From Hyphomicrobiales bacterium (lineage in GTDB: Bacteria > Pseudomonadota > Alphaproteobacteria > Rhizobiales > Aestuariivirgaceae), in the NCBI GenBank assembly GCA_016185245.1, contig JACPNZ010000016.1, positions 211,287 to 275,286 of the forward strand: a stretch of DNA of 64,000 nucleotides. Direction: 5' to 3'. The notes below the pieces were generated by a model. It was not told the origin of the DNA. It ran no database searches and was given only the letters and a program-made list of their open reading frames with translations. How positions within the stretch are numbered: position 1 is the first letter of the stretch; every line of letters begins with the position of its first letter. Below are positions 34,242-43,076 of the stretch, in pieces. The translations under genes and the position numbers were made by a program.

Positions 34242-35207
34242 ATGCCCCACATTCTGGTTGCCGGAAAGATTCACGACGCGGGGCTAGCCGTGCTCAAGCA
34301 GGCGCCCGGCATCACCTTCGATCTGGTCGACGAGATCACCGCCGAATCCTATCTGCCGCTGCTCCCCAGGGCCGATGCGCTCTTGATCCGCACCCAGCCG
34401 GTTACGGCCGCCGGCATAGCCACCGCGCCGCGGCTCAGGATCGTGTCGCGCCATGGCGTCGGCTACGACGCCGTCGATGTTGCCGCGCTGAATTCGCGCC
34501 GCATTCCCTTGTGCATCGTCGGCGATGTCAATTCGCGCGCCGTCGCCGAGCATACGCTGATGCTGATGCTTGCCGCCGCGCGGCGCACGGTTGCTCACGA
34601 TGCGGCATCGCGCAACGGCAACTGGAAGGTCCGCAACGGCTTCGAAACGACAGAGCTCGACGGCAAGACCTTGCTGATCCTGGGCTTTGGCCGCATCGGA
34701 AGGCGCGTGGCGCAACTGGCCCAGGCCTTCGGCATGACCGTCCTGGCGCACGATCCCTTCATCGGTGCCTCCGCCATGGGCGTGGAAGGCGTGCGGGCCA
34801 TCGCCGATATCGGTACTGTCCTCGGCCAAATCGACTTTCTGACCCTGCATGTGCCGCTGTCGCCCAAGGGCGCGGTGATCGGCGCGGGCGAGCTCGCCGC
34901 CATGAAACCTTCGGCGATCGTCGTCAACGCCGCCCGCGGCGGCTTGATTGACGAGACAGCACTTGATCTGGCGCTGCGCCAGCGCAAGCTCGCCGCCGCC
35001 GCCCTCGACGTTCTGGTCGATGAGCCACCCGGCCTCGATCATCCGCTGCTCGCCAACCCTTATGTCACCATCAGCCCCCATTCGGCCGGGCTGACCGCCG
35101 AGTGCGCCGCCCGCATGGCCATCTCCTCGGCCCAGAACATTCTCGATCATTTCGCCGGCAAGCTCGACCGCCGCCTGGTCGTCAATGCGGCGGCGATCGG
35201 CATGTGA
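34242..35207 (+). CDS. D-isomer specific 2-hydroxyacid dehydrogenase
   Basis: A 321-residue enzyme. The NAD(P)-binding motif GFGRIG is at 148-153 and the catalytic set is Arg232 (NAARGG), Glu261 (DEPP) and His280 (SPHSAG). It is like phosphoglycerate/glyoxylate/hydroxypyruvate reductases without the C-terminal regulatory domain. The start ATG at 34242 stands one base after the aldolase stop; an earlier in-frame start lies inside the aldolase and is a shadow. It may reduce a hydroxypyruvate- or glyoxylate-like intermediate of the module. Confidence 0.88.
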   Translation: MPHILVAGKIHDAGLAVLKQAPGITFDLVDEITAESYLPLLPRADALLIRTQPVTAAGIATAPRLRIVSRHGVGYDAVDVAALNSRRIPLCIVGDVNSRAVAEHTLMLMLAAARRTVAHDAASRNGNWKVRNGFETTELDGKTLLILGFGRIGRRVAQLAQAFGMTVLAHDPFIGASAMGVEGVRAIADIGTVLGQIDFLTLHVPLSPKGAVIGAGELAAMKPSAIVVNAARGGLIDETALDLALRQRKLAAAALDVLVDEPPGLDHPLLANPYVTISPHSAGLTAECAARMAISSAQNILDHFAGKLDRRLVVNAAAIGM

Positions 35208-35213
35208 GGCCCC

Positions 35214-36164
35214 ATGGCGACGCGACGGGAAGCAATGCCGGCCCAGCGGCTCCCCCGCAACTACGAGGGCGTGGTCAACCTGATCACCCGCGAATATGAC
35301 GGACTCTCCCAGGGCTACCAGCAGGTGGCGCGCTTCTTCACCCAGAACCCCAATGTGATCGCGCTTGAATCGATCAACGCCATCGCCGGCAAATGCCGGG
35401 TTCATCCCTCGAGTCTGGTTCGCTTCGCCCAGGGCCTGGGCTATTCCGGCTTCAAGGAATTGCAGGCGGTGTTCCAGACGCGGCTGGCCACCGCCGCACC
35501 GGGCTTTCGCGAGCGGATCAGCGCGCTGGAGGACGAGCTTTCCAAGAATGTCAGCCACGGCAATCTCGGTTTTCTCAAGAGCCTGGTGGTGCGCGACATC
35601 GCCTCCCTGCAGGGCCTCCTTGAAGGCATCGGCGAGGCCGCCCTCGGCAGTGCCGCGAAGCTGCTCGCCGGGGCGGAAACCATCTATATCGCCGGACAGT
35701 TGCGCTCCGAGCCGATCGCCGGTCTGCTGCGCTATCTCTTGACCATGCTTCAGCGCAAGGTCGTGCTGCTCGATCCGGCCGGAGGCCTCGCCGGGGAGAT
35801 GGCGCTCACCATGGGCAAAGGCGACGTGCTGATCGCCATCGCCTTCCGCCACTACGCCAAGGAAGTCGTGAGCATTGCCGAAGAGGCTGTCGGCAACGGC
35901 ATACCGCTGATCTCGCTGACCGACAGCCAGCTCTCGCCCCTGGCCAAGGGGGCGCAGGTGCTGTTTTCGGTGCCCGAGGACGAGTATACTTTCTCGCGCT
36001 CGCTTGCCGCTCCCATGTGCCTCGCCCAGTGCCTCGCCACGGTCACCGCCGCCCTGCTCCACCCCAACCGGGACGAGACCCCACGCATACCCTCGGTGAC
36101 CGAGATCGCTCGCAACCGCGCCGCCCGGCTGCCGCGCCGCCACAAGCTTCGCGCCGGCAGGTGA
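35214..36164 (+). CDS. RpiR/MurR-family transcriptional regulator (HTH plus SIS domain)
   Basis: A 316-residue regulator. The RpiR helix-turn-helix spans about 25-95 (SQGYQQVARFFTQNPNVIALESINAIAG then VHPSSLVRFAQGLGYSGFKEL). The SIS sugar-phosphate-binding domain is at about 150-290 (AETIYIAGQLRSEPIAGLLRY, GDVLIAIAFRHYAKEVV). In rhizobia an RpiR-type IolR regulates the inositol genes, and iolD and iolE follow here after a 104-base gap. It starts 6 bases after the hydroxyacid dehydrogenase, so it is also co-transcribed with the upstream genes. The inducer is probably a phosphorylated inositol intermediate, by analogy. Confidence 0.88.
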   Translation: MATRREAMPAQRLPRNYEGVVNLITREYDGLSQGYQQVARFFTQNPNVIALESINAIAGKCRVHPSSLVRFAQGLGYSGFKELQAVFQTRLATAAPGFRERISALEDELSKNVSHGNLGFLKSLVVRDIASLQGLLEGIGEAALGSAAKLLAGAETIYIAGQLRSEPIAGLLRYLLTMLQRKVVLLDPAGGLAGEMALTMGKGDVLIAIAFRHYAKEVVSIAEEAVGNGIPLISLTDSQLSPLAKGAQVLFSVPEDEYTFSRSLAAPMCLAQCLATVTAALLHPNRDETPRIPSVTEIARNRAARLPRRHKLRAGR

Positions 36165-36268
36165 GTCATGGTAATCTTGCCGTCACGCTTGCGAATGCCA
36201 ATGACCTGCAATAAGCGTTTTTCCGCCGCGCCCCTGGCGCCCTTTCCCGCACCTTTCGGAGGTTCGAC

Positions 36269-38113
36269 ATGTCCACCATCCGCTTGACCATGGCCCAGGC
36301 CCTGGTGCGCTATCTGTGCAACCAGTTCACCATGATCGATGGCCGCAAGGAGCCGCTGTTCGCCGGGCTGTTCGGCATCTTCGGCCACGGCAACGTCACC
36401 TGCCTGTCGGAGGCGCTGGAGGCGGTGCAGGATACGCTGCCCACCTGGCGCGGCCAGAACGAGCAGTCCATGGCGCTCGCCGCCATTGCCTACGCCAAGG
36501 CCAAGCGCCGCCGCCAGATCATGGTGGCGCTCTCTTCGATCGGCCCCGGCGCCCTCAACATGGTGACGGCGGCCGGCTGCGCCCATGCCAACCGCCTGCC
36601 CGTGCTGTTTCTCGCCGGCGACATTTTCGCCAACCGCAGGCCCGACCCGGTGCTGCAGCAGGTCGAGCATTTCGGCAATCCGACGGTGTCGGTGAACGAT
36701 GCCTTCAAGGCAGTCACCCGCTACTGGGACCGCATCACCCACCCCGAGCAGATCATCTCCTCGCTGCCCCAGGCGGTGGCCACAATGCTCGATCCCGGCG
36801 ACTGCGGTCCGGCCTTCCTCGGCCTCTGCCAGGACACCCAGGAGATCGCCTACGACTATCCGGAAGCCTTCTTCGCGCCGACCGTGCATAGGATCCCGCG
36901 GCCCCGTCCCGACAAGACCCGCGTGGCGGAGGCGGTGGACCTCATCAAGGGGGCGAAGCGGCCGCTGATCATCTCCGGAGGCGGCGTACGCTATTCGCTG
37001 GCCGAGAAGGAAGTGGCCGGCTTCGCCGTGAAGCACGGCATCCCGATGGCCGAGACCATTGCCGGCAAGGGTGCCGTGACCCACGATCACCCGGCTCATG
37101 TGGGCCCGATCGGCGTCATCGGCTCGACCTCGGCCAATGAAATGGCGGGCGAGGCGGATGTGATCATCGCCATCGGCACCAGGCTGCAGGACTTCACCAC
37201 CGGCTCGTGGACGGTGTTCCGGCACGATGCGAGGTTCGTGTCGATCAATGCCGCCCGCTATGATGCCGCCAAGCACCGGGCGCTCTCGGTCGTCGGCGAT
37301 GCGCGCGAGACGGTCGCCGAAATCGAAGCCGCCCTCGGTGGCTGGAAGGCCGATGCGGGCTGGACGCAGAAGGGCAAAACCGCCTTCAAGGGCTGGAACG
37401 AACTCCTCGACACGCATCAGGCCCCCAGCAACGCGGCGGTTCCGACCTATGCCCATGTGGTCGGCCTGGTGAACCGTTGGGCCGCACCCAACGACACCAT
37501 GGTCACGGCGGCGGGCGGCCTGCCGGGCGAAACCGCCAAGGGCTGGCGGGTCAAGAACCCCAACACCTACGATCTCGAATTCGGTTTCTCCGCCATGGGC
37601 TACGAAATCGCCGGCGGCTGGGGCCATGCCATGGCCAAGGCGGGCGACGGCGAAACCATCGTCATGGTCGGCGATGGCTCCTATCTGATGATGAATTCCG
37701 ATATCTATTCATCGGTGCTGACCGGCCACAAGCTGATCGTCGTCCTCTGCGACAATGGCGGCTATGCCGTGATCAACCGGCTACAGAACTTCAAGGGCAC
37801 GCCGTCCTTCAACAATTTGATCAAGGACAGCAGGGTGAAGCAGCCATTCGCCGTCGACTTCGCCAAGCATGCCGAGGCGATGGGAGCGCTTGCCCGCCAT
37901 TGCCACAGCCTGGCCGAGATGGAAGCCGCCTTGCAATGGGCCAAGACCACCGATCGCACCACGGTTTTGACCATCGTCACCGATGCCTTCCAGTGGCTGC
38001 CGGGCGATGCCGACTGGGATGTGGGCGTGCCCGAGGTTTCCACCCGGCCGGAAGTGCGCGCCGCCCGCGCCCATCACGACACGATCCGCAAGAAGCAACG
38101 TATTGGAGTGTGA
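36269..38113 (+). CDS. iolD: 3D-(3,5/4)-trihydroxycyclohexane-1,2-dione acylhydrolase IolD
   Basis: A 614-residue ThDP-dependent enzyme of the acetolactate-synthase fold. The N-terminus LTMAQALVRYLCNQF with the following LFAGLFGIFGHGNVTCL is distinctive for IolD. The ThDP glutamate lies in RGQNEQSMALAA, and the ThDP-binding GDGSYLMMNSDIY block is near residue 470. It opens the ring of the diketo intermediate in myo-inositol catabolism to 5-deoxy-glucuronate. A clear CGGAGG site precedes the ATG. IolE follows by 5 bases. IolB and IolC are not in the window. Confidence 0.95.
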   Translation: MSTIRLTMAQALVRYLCNQFTMIDGRKEPLFAGLFGIFGHGNVTCLSEALEAVQDTLPTWRGQNEQSMALAAIAYAKAKRRRQIMVALSSIGPGALNMVTAAGCAHANRLPVLFLAGDIFANRRPDPVLQQVEHFGNPTVSVNDAFKAVTRYWDRITHPEQIISSLPQAVATMLDPGDCGPAFLGLCQDTQEIAYDYPEAFFAPTVHRIPRPRPDKTRVAEAVDLIKGAKRPLIISGGGVRYSLAEKEVAGFAVKHGIPMAETIAGKGAVTHDHPAHVGPIGVIGSTSANEMAGEADVIIAIGTRLQDFTTGSWTVFRHDARFVSINAARYDAAKHRALSVVGDARETVAEIEAALGGWKADAGWTQKGKTAFKGWNELLDTHQAPSNAAVPTYAHVVGLVNRWAAPNDTMVTAAGGLPGETAKGWRVKNPNTYDLEFGFSAMGYEIAGGWGHAMAKAGDGETIVMVGDGSYLMMNSDIYSSVLTGHKLIVVLCDNGGYAVINRLQNFKGTPSFNNLIKDSRVKQPFAVDFAKHAEAMGALARHCHSLAEMEAALQWAKTTDRTTVLTIVTDAFQWLPGDADWDVGVPEVSTRPEVRAARAHHDTIRKKQRIGV

Positions 38114-38118
38114 CCTTG

Positions 38119-39012
38119 ATGAAAGCCAAACTCGGAATGTCGCCCATCGCCTGGTGGAACGACGATCTTGTCGAACTCAGCGATGACGTTTCGCTGGAAG
38201 AATGTCTGCGCCAATCGCGTTCGGCGGGTTTCACCGGCATGGAGATGGGTCAGCGCTTTCCCTCCGACCCGAAGCTGATGCTTCCCGCTCTCAAGAGGGC
38301 CGACGTGGCCCTGTGCGGCGGCTGGTTCTCCGGCCTCCTGGTCGACGGCGACATCGACAAGGACAAAGACCGCATCCGGCCGATGATCGAGCTGTTCAAG
38401 GCGGTCGATGCGCCTTGCATCGTCTATGGCGAGATCGGCCGGTCGATCCAGGGTGACCGGTCGAAGCCCCTGGCCACCAAGCCGAAGCTCTCGGACGACG
38501 AGATGAAGGCCTATGGCCGGAAGGTCACGGCCTTCGCCGAATGGGTCGAGGGCCAGGGCATGCCGCTCTGCTACCATCACCACATGGCGGCGGTGGTCGA
38601 GACCGAACCGGAGCTCGATCTCTTCATGAAAAACTCCGGCATTTCGCTCCTCTACGATGCCGGTCACATGGCCTTCGCCGGCGGCGACGTGCTCCGCGTC
38701 ATCGACAAGCACCACCAGCGCATCATCCACGTCCATGCCAAGGACGTGCGCATGGAGGTGATCGGCAAGCTCGACCGCAGCAAGGAAAGCTTCCTCGACG
38801 CGGTGGTGAAGGGCGCCTTCACCGTACCGGGCGACGGCTCGCTGGATTTCGAGAAGATTGTCAAGAAGCTGGCGGGCTACGGCTACGAGGGCTGGTTCGT
38901 GGTCGAAGCCGAGCAGGATCCGGTGAAGGCCCCGCCACTGAAGATGGCTCAGATCGGCCACAAGGAGCTGATGCGGGTGATGACCGCGGCCGGCTACACG
39001 GTCGAGACATGA
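38119..39012 (+). CDS. iolE: myo-Inosose-2 dehydratase IolE
   Basis: A 297-residue xylose-isomerase-like TIM-barrel protein. The first strand MSPIAWWNDDL and the following GFTGMEMGQRFP are typical of IolE; the central CYHHHMAAVVE, LLYDAGHMAFAGGDV and HVHAKDVR segments hold the metal ligands. It removes water from 2-keto-myo-inositol to give the dione used by IolD. It starts 5 bases after iolD; an in-frame TTG at 38116 is an alternative start. The order iolD-iolE is usual in alphaproteobacteria. The next gene follows with a gap of a single base. Confidence 0.93.
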   Translation: MKAKLGMSPIAWWNDDLVELSDDVSLEECLRQSRSAGFTGMEMGQRFPSDPKLMLPALKRADVALCGGWFSGLLVDGDIDKDKDRIRPMIELFKAVDAPCIVYGEIGRSIQGDRSKPLATKPKLSDDEMKAYGRKVTAFAEWVEGQGMPLCYHHHMAAVVETEPELDLFMKNSGISLLYDAGHMAFAGGDVLRVIDKHHQRIIHVHAKDVRMEVIGKLDRSKESFLDAVVKGAFTVPGDGSLDFEKIVKKLAGYGYEGWFVVEAEQDPVKAPPLKMAQIGHKELMRVMTAAGYTVET

Positions 39013-39013
39013 G

Positions 39014-40135
39014 ATGAAGAGCCTCGGCATCGGATTGATTGGCACCGGATTCATGGGCAAGGCCCATGCCTTCGCCTATCGGGCGGCCCTTGCCGCCTTC
39101 CCCGACATTCCGGTTCCCGTTCTCCGCACCGTTGCCGACATGACCGCCGCCGCTGCCGAGCGGGCCGCGGCTCAATATGGCTTCGAGTCCGCCACCGCCG
39201 ACTGGCAGAGCCTCGTTGCCGATCCCAAGATCGACGTCGTCTCGATCACCACGCCCAACATTTTCCACAAGGAGATGGCGCTGGCGGCACTCGCCGCGGG
39301 AAAGCATGTCCATTGCGAGAAGCCGCTGGCGCCGACGCTGGCCGAGGCCGAAACGATGATGCAGGCCGCCGAAGCCGGGGGCCTCGTCACCCAGGTGGGC
39401 TACAATTACATCAAGAACCCGATGCTGAAACTGGCCCGCGACATGGTGGCGGCGGGCGAGCTCGGCGAGATCACCAATTTCCGTGGCATCCATGCCGAGG
39501 ACTACATGGCCGATCCGGAGGGGCTTTACACCTGGCGGCTCGATCCCGAAGGCGGGCCAGGCGTCGTTGCCGATCTCGGCAGCCACATCATCGGCATGGC
39601 GCGGTTCCTCTTGGGACCCATCGCCGAAGTCAATGCCGATATCGAGACCGTGGTGAAGTCGCGGCCTGTGGCGCCCGGTTCGACCGAGCGCAAGAAGGTT
39701 CTGGTCGACGATATCGCCCGGCTCATGGTGCGCTTTGCCCGGGGCTGCGGCGGATCACTGGAGGCAACCTGGGTCAACAGCGGCCGCAAGATGCAGCTCG
39801 CCTTCGAGTTGACCGGCAACAAGGGCAGCCTGGTTTTCAACCAGGAACATTTCAACGAGATTCATTATTACAAGGCGGGCCTAGACCCGCGCCATGGGGG
39901 CTTCACCCGCATCGAGGCGGGCCCCCAGCATGGCCCCTACGGCCAGTTCTGCGTCGCCGCCGGCCATCAGCTCGGCTTCAACGATTTGAAGACCATCGAG
40001 ATGGCCGAATTTCTTGGCGCAATCGGCGGCGGCGCTAAGGCCGGTCCGGATTTCCGCGAGGCCTGGGAAATCCAGAAGGTGGTCGACGCCGCGGTGCGCG
40101 CCTCGAAGTCGCGGAGCTGGCTCAAGGTCGGCTGA
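39014..40135 (+). CDS. Gfo/Idh/MocA-family dehydrogenase, probable inositol-type dehydrogenase
   Basis: A 373-residue NAD(P)-dependent dehydrogenase with the Rossmann motif IGLIGTGFMGKAHAFAY at the N-terminus, the conserved HCEKPLA near residue 100, and GGPGVVADLGSHIIGMARFLLG around 180-200, where the catalytic histidine lies. Its tight position after iolE (gap of 1 base) suggests myo- or scyllo-inositol, or an inosose, as substrate. It is distinct from the ThuB-like protein at 17203. It could fill the role of IolG/IdhA, but specificity cannot be fixed without comparison. Confidence 0.86.
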   Translation: MKSLGIGLIGTGFMGKAHAFAYRAALAAFPDIPVPVLRTVADMTAAAAERAAAQYGFESATADWQSLVADPKIDVVSITTPNIFHKEMALAALAAGKHVHCEKPLAPTLAEAETMMQAAEAGGLVTQVGYNYIKNPMLKLARDMVAAGELGEITNFRGIHAEDYMADPEGLYTWRLDPEGGPGVVADLGSHIIGMARFLLGPIAEVNADIETVVKSRPVAPGSTERKKVLVDDIARLMVRFARGCGGSLEATWVNSGRKMQLAFELTGNKGSLVFNQEHFNEIHYYKAGLDPRHGGFTRIEAGPQHGPYGQFCVAAGHQLGFNDLKTIEMAEFLGAIGGGAKAGPDFREAWEIQKVVDAAVRASKSRSWLKVG

Positions 40136-40141
40136 GCAGCC

Positions 40142-41242
40142 ATGGACCGGGTTGAGTGCATCGTTGCCGGCGCCGGGGTGATCGGGCTCGCGGTGGCCCG
40201 CGAGTTCGCCCTGGCCGGACGCGAGGTTCTGATTCTGGAAGCGGAACAAGCGATCGGCACCGGCATCTCGGCACGCAACAGCGAAGTGATCCACGCCGGC
40301 ATCTACTACGCCGCCGGAAGCCTGATGGCCCGGACCTGCCTCGAAGGCCGCCAGATGCTCTATCGCCATTGCGAGAGCCATGGCGTGCCGCACCGGCGCT
40401 GCGGCAAGTTGATCGTCGCGACCACGACGGCGGAAGTGGCAATCCTCGCGGCAATCGCGGCGCGCGCCGCGGCCAACGGAGTTGGCGATCTCCGGCAATT
40501 GTCGAAGAGCGAGGCGCTAGCGCTCGAACCTGAACTCTTCTGCGAAGGCGCATTGCTCTCGCCGTTGACCGGCATTATCGACGCCCACGCCCTGATGCTG
40601 TCGCTCCTCGGCGAGGCGGAGGAAAACGGTGCCGTGCTGGCGCTGCGGGCGCCGGTCGAAAGTGTGGCGCCGGCCGGAAGTGGTTTCATCGTGACGACGG
40701 CGGGCGAGGCCCCCATGGAAATTGCCTGCAACCACTTCATCAACGCCGCCGGCCTCGGCGCCATACCGCTGGCCCATTGCATTGCGGGCCTCGATCCGGC
40801 GCACATCCCCAGCGCCTATTTCGCCAAGGGCAATTATTTCACCCTTGCCGGTGGTAGCCCCGTTTCCCGCCTCATCTACCCGGTGCCGGTGCCGGGCGGG
40901 CTTGGCACCCATCTGACCCTCGATCTCGCCGGCCAGGCCAAGTTCGGTCCCGATGTCGAATGGGTGGAAAAGCCCGACTACGCGGTCGATCCGGCCCGGG
41001 CCGCCTCTTTCGCCGCCGCCGTCCGGCGCTATTGGCCCAGCCTGAAGGACGAGACGCTGCAACCGGGCTATGCCGGGGTACGGCCGAAAATCGTGCCGCC
41101 AGGGGCCTCGCCCCAGGATTTCGTGATCGACGGCCCGGGCCGGCACGGCATTCCTGGCCTGGTCAATCTCTTCGGCATCGAAAGCCCGGGGCTCACGTCG
41201 GCGCTCGCCCTGGCAAAAATGGCAGCGGCGGCGCTTGGGTAA
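40142..41242 (+). CDS. FAD-dependent oxidoreductase, L-2-hydroxyglutarate oxidase-like (LhgO/DAO family)
   Basis: A 366-residue DAO-fold flavoprotein. FAD motif [28 protein letters not shown] is at about 8-35; the block [28 protein letters not shown] is the signature of L-2-hydroxyglutarate oxidases; the C-terminus has YAGVRPKI and [14 protein letters not shown]. It starts 6 bases after the dehydrogenase and is probably the last gene of the iol-type transcript. The sequence suggests oxidation of an L-2-hydroxyacid to a 2-oxoacid with electron transfer to the respiratory chain. Its place in inositol catabolism is unclear. Confidence 0.87.
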   Translation: MDRVECIVAGAGVIGLAVAREFALAGREVLILEAEQAIGTGISARNSEVIHAGIYYAAGSLMARTCLEGRQMLYRHCESHGVPHRRCGKLIVATTTAEVAILAAIAARAAANGVGDLRQLSKSEALALEPELFCEGALLSPLTGIIDAHALMLSLLGEAEENGAVLALRAPVESVAPAGSGFIVTTAGEAPMEIACNHFINAAGLGAIPLAHCIAGLDPAHIPSAYFAKGNYFTLAGGSPVSRLIYPVPVPGGLGTHLTLDLAGQAKFGPDVEWVEKPDYAVDPARAASFAAAVRRYWPSLKDETLQPGYAGVRPKIVPPGASPQDFVIDGPGRHGIPGLVNLFGIESPGLTSALALAKMAAAALG

Positions 41243-41286
41243 GCGTCGCCGGCCGGTTTGAATTCGAATCTGTCGAGGCCTTCGCC

Positions 41287-41691
41287 TTACCTATCGTTGC
41301 AATCGGCAACGCAGAGGTCGCTCGTACCGACGGTGGTCTCGTCGTCGACTTCGCCGCTGCCATCCTGGCTGTCGTCGCTGCCAGAAGTATCGGTGCCGTC
41401 CTGGCTGTTGTCGTCGCCGGAATTATCCGTGCCGTCGGTGCCGGAGTTGTCGGTCGAATCGGTGCTGTCGTCGTTGCCGCCGCTGTCGGCGCTGTCATCG
41501 CCGCCGCCAGTGCTGCCGCCGTCGCCACCATCGCTGCCGCCGTCGCTACCGCCGCTGTCACCGCCACTGCCGCCTTCGTCGGCCATGGCCGGGGTGGCTG
41601 CACCCAGCCAGGTATATTTGGTAGCGATCGGGCCGACACCATACATGCCGAGACCCAAGAGAAGGGCGAGAATGGAAGTCTGATAGCGCAT
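41287..41691 (-). CDS. Secreted low-complexity acidic Gly/Ser/Asp-rich protein
   Basis: A 134-residue protein. Residues 1-37 look like a signal peptide (hydrophobic LALLLGLGMYG, then GAATPAMADE with an A-x-A type cut). The mature part is almost wholly Gly, Ser, Asp, Thr and Asn, with no basic residues until the end, and closes with two cysteines (LCVADCNDR). It is therefore strongly acidic and probably disordered, with possible calcium or other cation binding; no family is recognised. ATG 41691 is chosen because it begins the signal peptide; the open frame upstream lacks coding character. It faces the LhgO-like gene end to end. Confidence 0.65.
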   Translation of the reverse strand: MRYQTSILALLLGLGMYGVGPIATKYTWLGAATPAMADEGGSGGDSGGSDGGSDGGDGGSTGGGDDSADSGGNDDSTDSTDNSGTDGTDNSGDDNSQDGTDTSGSDDSQDGSGEVDDETTVGTSDLCVADCNDR

Positions 41692-42017
41692 TTTGGTTTC
41701 CTCAGTTTCGGTTGGAGCACGTCTATGGCAGTCATTCTTGACCATGGCGGCTGACTGATTGCTGACACCAGGGCGCCGAGCGGCAAAAAAATTGTTCCGT
41801 GCATATGAAATAAACCTATTTGACCCATCCCCCATGGCAAATCGGCTGCAACCGTAAACGGCCGGTTTACTCAATTCGGCATTTTGTTCGGATATCCGGA
41901 AGGGCCGCCGTCCCGGACCGGGCGTGGCTTAGTCGAACATCTCGAGGTCGCTCGAAACACTGCGGCTTACGGTTGCCGGCCCCGGCTGGCACAGCCGCAG
42001 AACCAGGTCGGCGAGGG
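41692..42017. other. Region with no intact gene between acidic protein and cheW remnant
   Basis: About 325 bases. The left part is the leader of the acidic secreted protein and is AT-richer than the surroundings. The right part (about 41929-42017, minus strand) can be read as a short frame ending in SVSSDLEMFD and a stop, which would follow the cheW remnant only after a frame shift. I see no other coding signal, tRNA or strong promoter. Confidence 0.4.
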
Positions 42018-42233
42018 TCACGGCAACCGCCTCGCCAGATCGACCACCGGCAGCACCGTGCCGCGCAGATTGATGACGCCACGCACATGGCTGGGCGAGG
42101 CCGGCAGCGAGGTGGCCTGGGTCCAGCCGCGGATTTTGCGCACCGCCATGACATCGAGGCAGTAGCCCTGGTCGGCGATGTCGAAGGAGATCAGCATATG
42201 GCCGGTGCCATCGGCGCTCTCCCGGTTGCTCAT
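42018..42233 (-). pseudogene. CheW-like chemotaxis adaptor, N-terminal remnant
   Basis: A 71-residue reading frame whose sequence is the first half of a CheW domain: [26 protein letters not shown], then the very typical [22 protein letters not shown], after which TGA ends the frame. Complete CheW proteins have about 150 residues, so the second subdomain is missing. The start has a good GAGGAGGGGG site. Downstream sequence in another frame does not look like the missing half. It is either a truncated relic or, less likely, a deliberate half-domain protein. No other chemotaxis genes are in the window. Confidence 0.75.
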
Positions 42234-42355
42234 GGCAATTCCCCCTCCTCGCCGCCTGGCACGGTTGTTTCCGGCCAAGCGTTAACCTCTGGGGATTGGA
42301 TCAAGCAAAGTGTAGAATGTGAATCTGACGGGTCGGAGCGACCCCCACCCTTGAT

Positions 42356-42376
42356 CCCTCCCCACAAGGGGGAGGG
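42356..42376. repeat. Dispersed CCCTCCCC palindrome, copy 3
   Basis: Same 8-base arms as the copy at 17149 (CCCTCCCC at 42356-42363, GGGGAGGG at 42369-42376) but with the loop in opposite orientation (ACAAG). It lies beyond the end of nrsF, between it and the cheW remnant, and could act as the terminator of the buf operon. Confidence 0.7.
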
Positions 42377-42437
42377 AAAATGGGGTGAATTCAACTAAAC
42401 ATGATTAGGCTCAGTTAGCGCACTCATTTTTGACGAT

Positions 42438-43076
42438 TCACCGCCAGGCCAGCAGGTTCACCAGACATCCGATGCCCACAATCACCAGCGCCGTCCCCAG
42501 ATTGAACACGAGGATCATCACCGTGGCATCCAGCGGATGGAACACCATCAATGCCGTTGCGGTGATGCCGGCTACCGCCAGGCTACCCATGAGAACGACA
42601 TTGGTCGGACGCAAGGGGGCGCAATAGCGCAGCATCGCAAGCATCGCCAGCGACAAGGGCAGGCTGGTCAGACCCAGCGTCGCGAGGCATCTGGCGGTTT
42701 CCCCAAGGCCCATGCCTTCCGGCCCCATGGCGACCCAGTTGGTCAGGCATTGACGGCCGATCGTCGCCAACCACGCGACGAGCGGCGGCAATGGCAGCGC
42801 CAGCCACCAGCGCGACCGGTCGGGGAGACTCAGCATGAACGCGGCGACGGCGGCGGCAATTCCGGTCAGCAGTGACCCAAGCAGTTGGACAACGAAGGTC
42901 CAATCCCCAAGCCGCTGCGCAAAGTTGGGCCGTATCCCCTGACCGATGCCGATCAGCACCAGAACGACAGCGGCAAGAAGCAGCCAGCAGGCGGCACGGA
43001 ACAAGGGCGGGCGCAGCCGGCGAACCGGCCTGGCATTCGCCGAAAGCGTTGCAATGAGTTCATATGTTGTGGTCAT
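42438..43076 (-). CDS. nrsF: NrsF-type anti-sigma factor (DUF1109)
   Basis: A 212-residue membrane protein with six predicted transmembrane segments and a short cytoplasmic N-terminus (TYELIATLSANARPVRRLRPP), the layout of DUF1109/NrsF. In Caulobacter, NrsF holds the ECF factor SigF inactive at the membrane until metal or redox stress is sensed by conserved cysteines. Here Cys30, Cys110 and others fall in or near the membrane segments. The start overlaps the sigma gene stop by 4 bases (ATGA). It is the last gene of the buf operon, so the regulator is made together with its targets. Confidence 0.88.
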   Translation of the reverse strand: MTTTYELIATLSANARPVRRLRPPLFRAACWLLLAAVVLVLIGIGQGIRPNFAQRLGDWTFVVQLLGSLLTGIAAAVAAFMLSLPDRSRWWLALPLPPLVAWLATIGRQCLTNWVAMGPEGMGLGETARCLATLGLTSLPLSLAMLAMLRYCAPLRPTNVVLMGSLAVAGITATALMVFHPLDATVMILVFNLGTALVIVGIGCLVNLLAWR

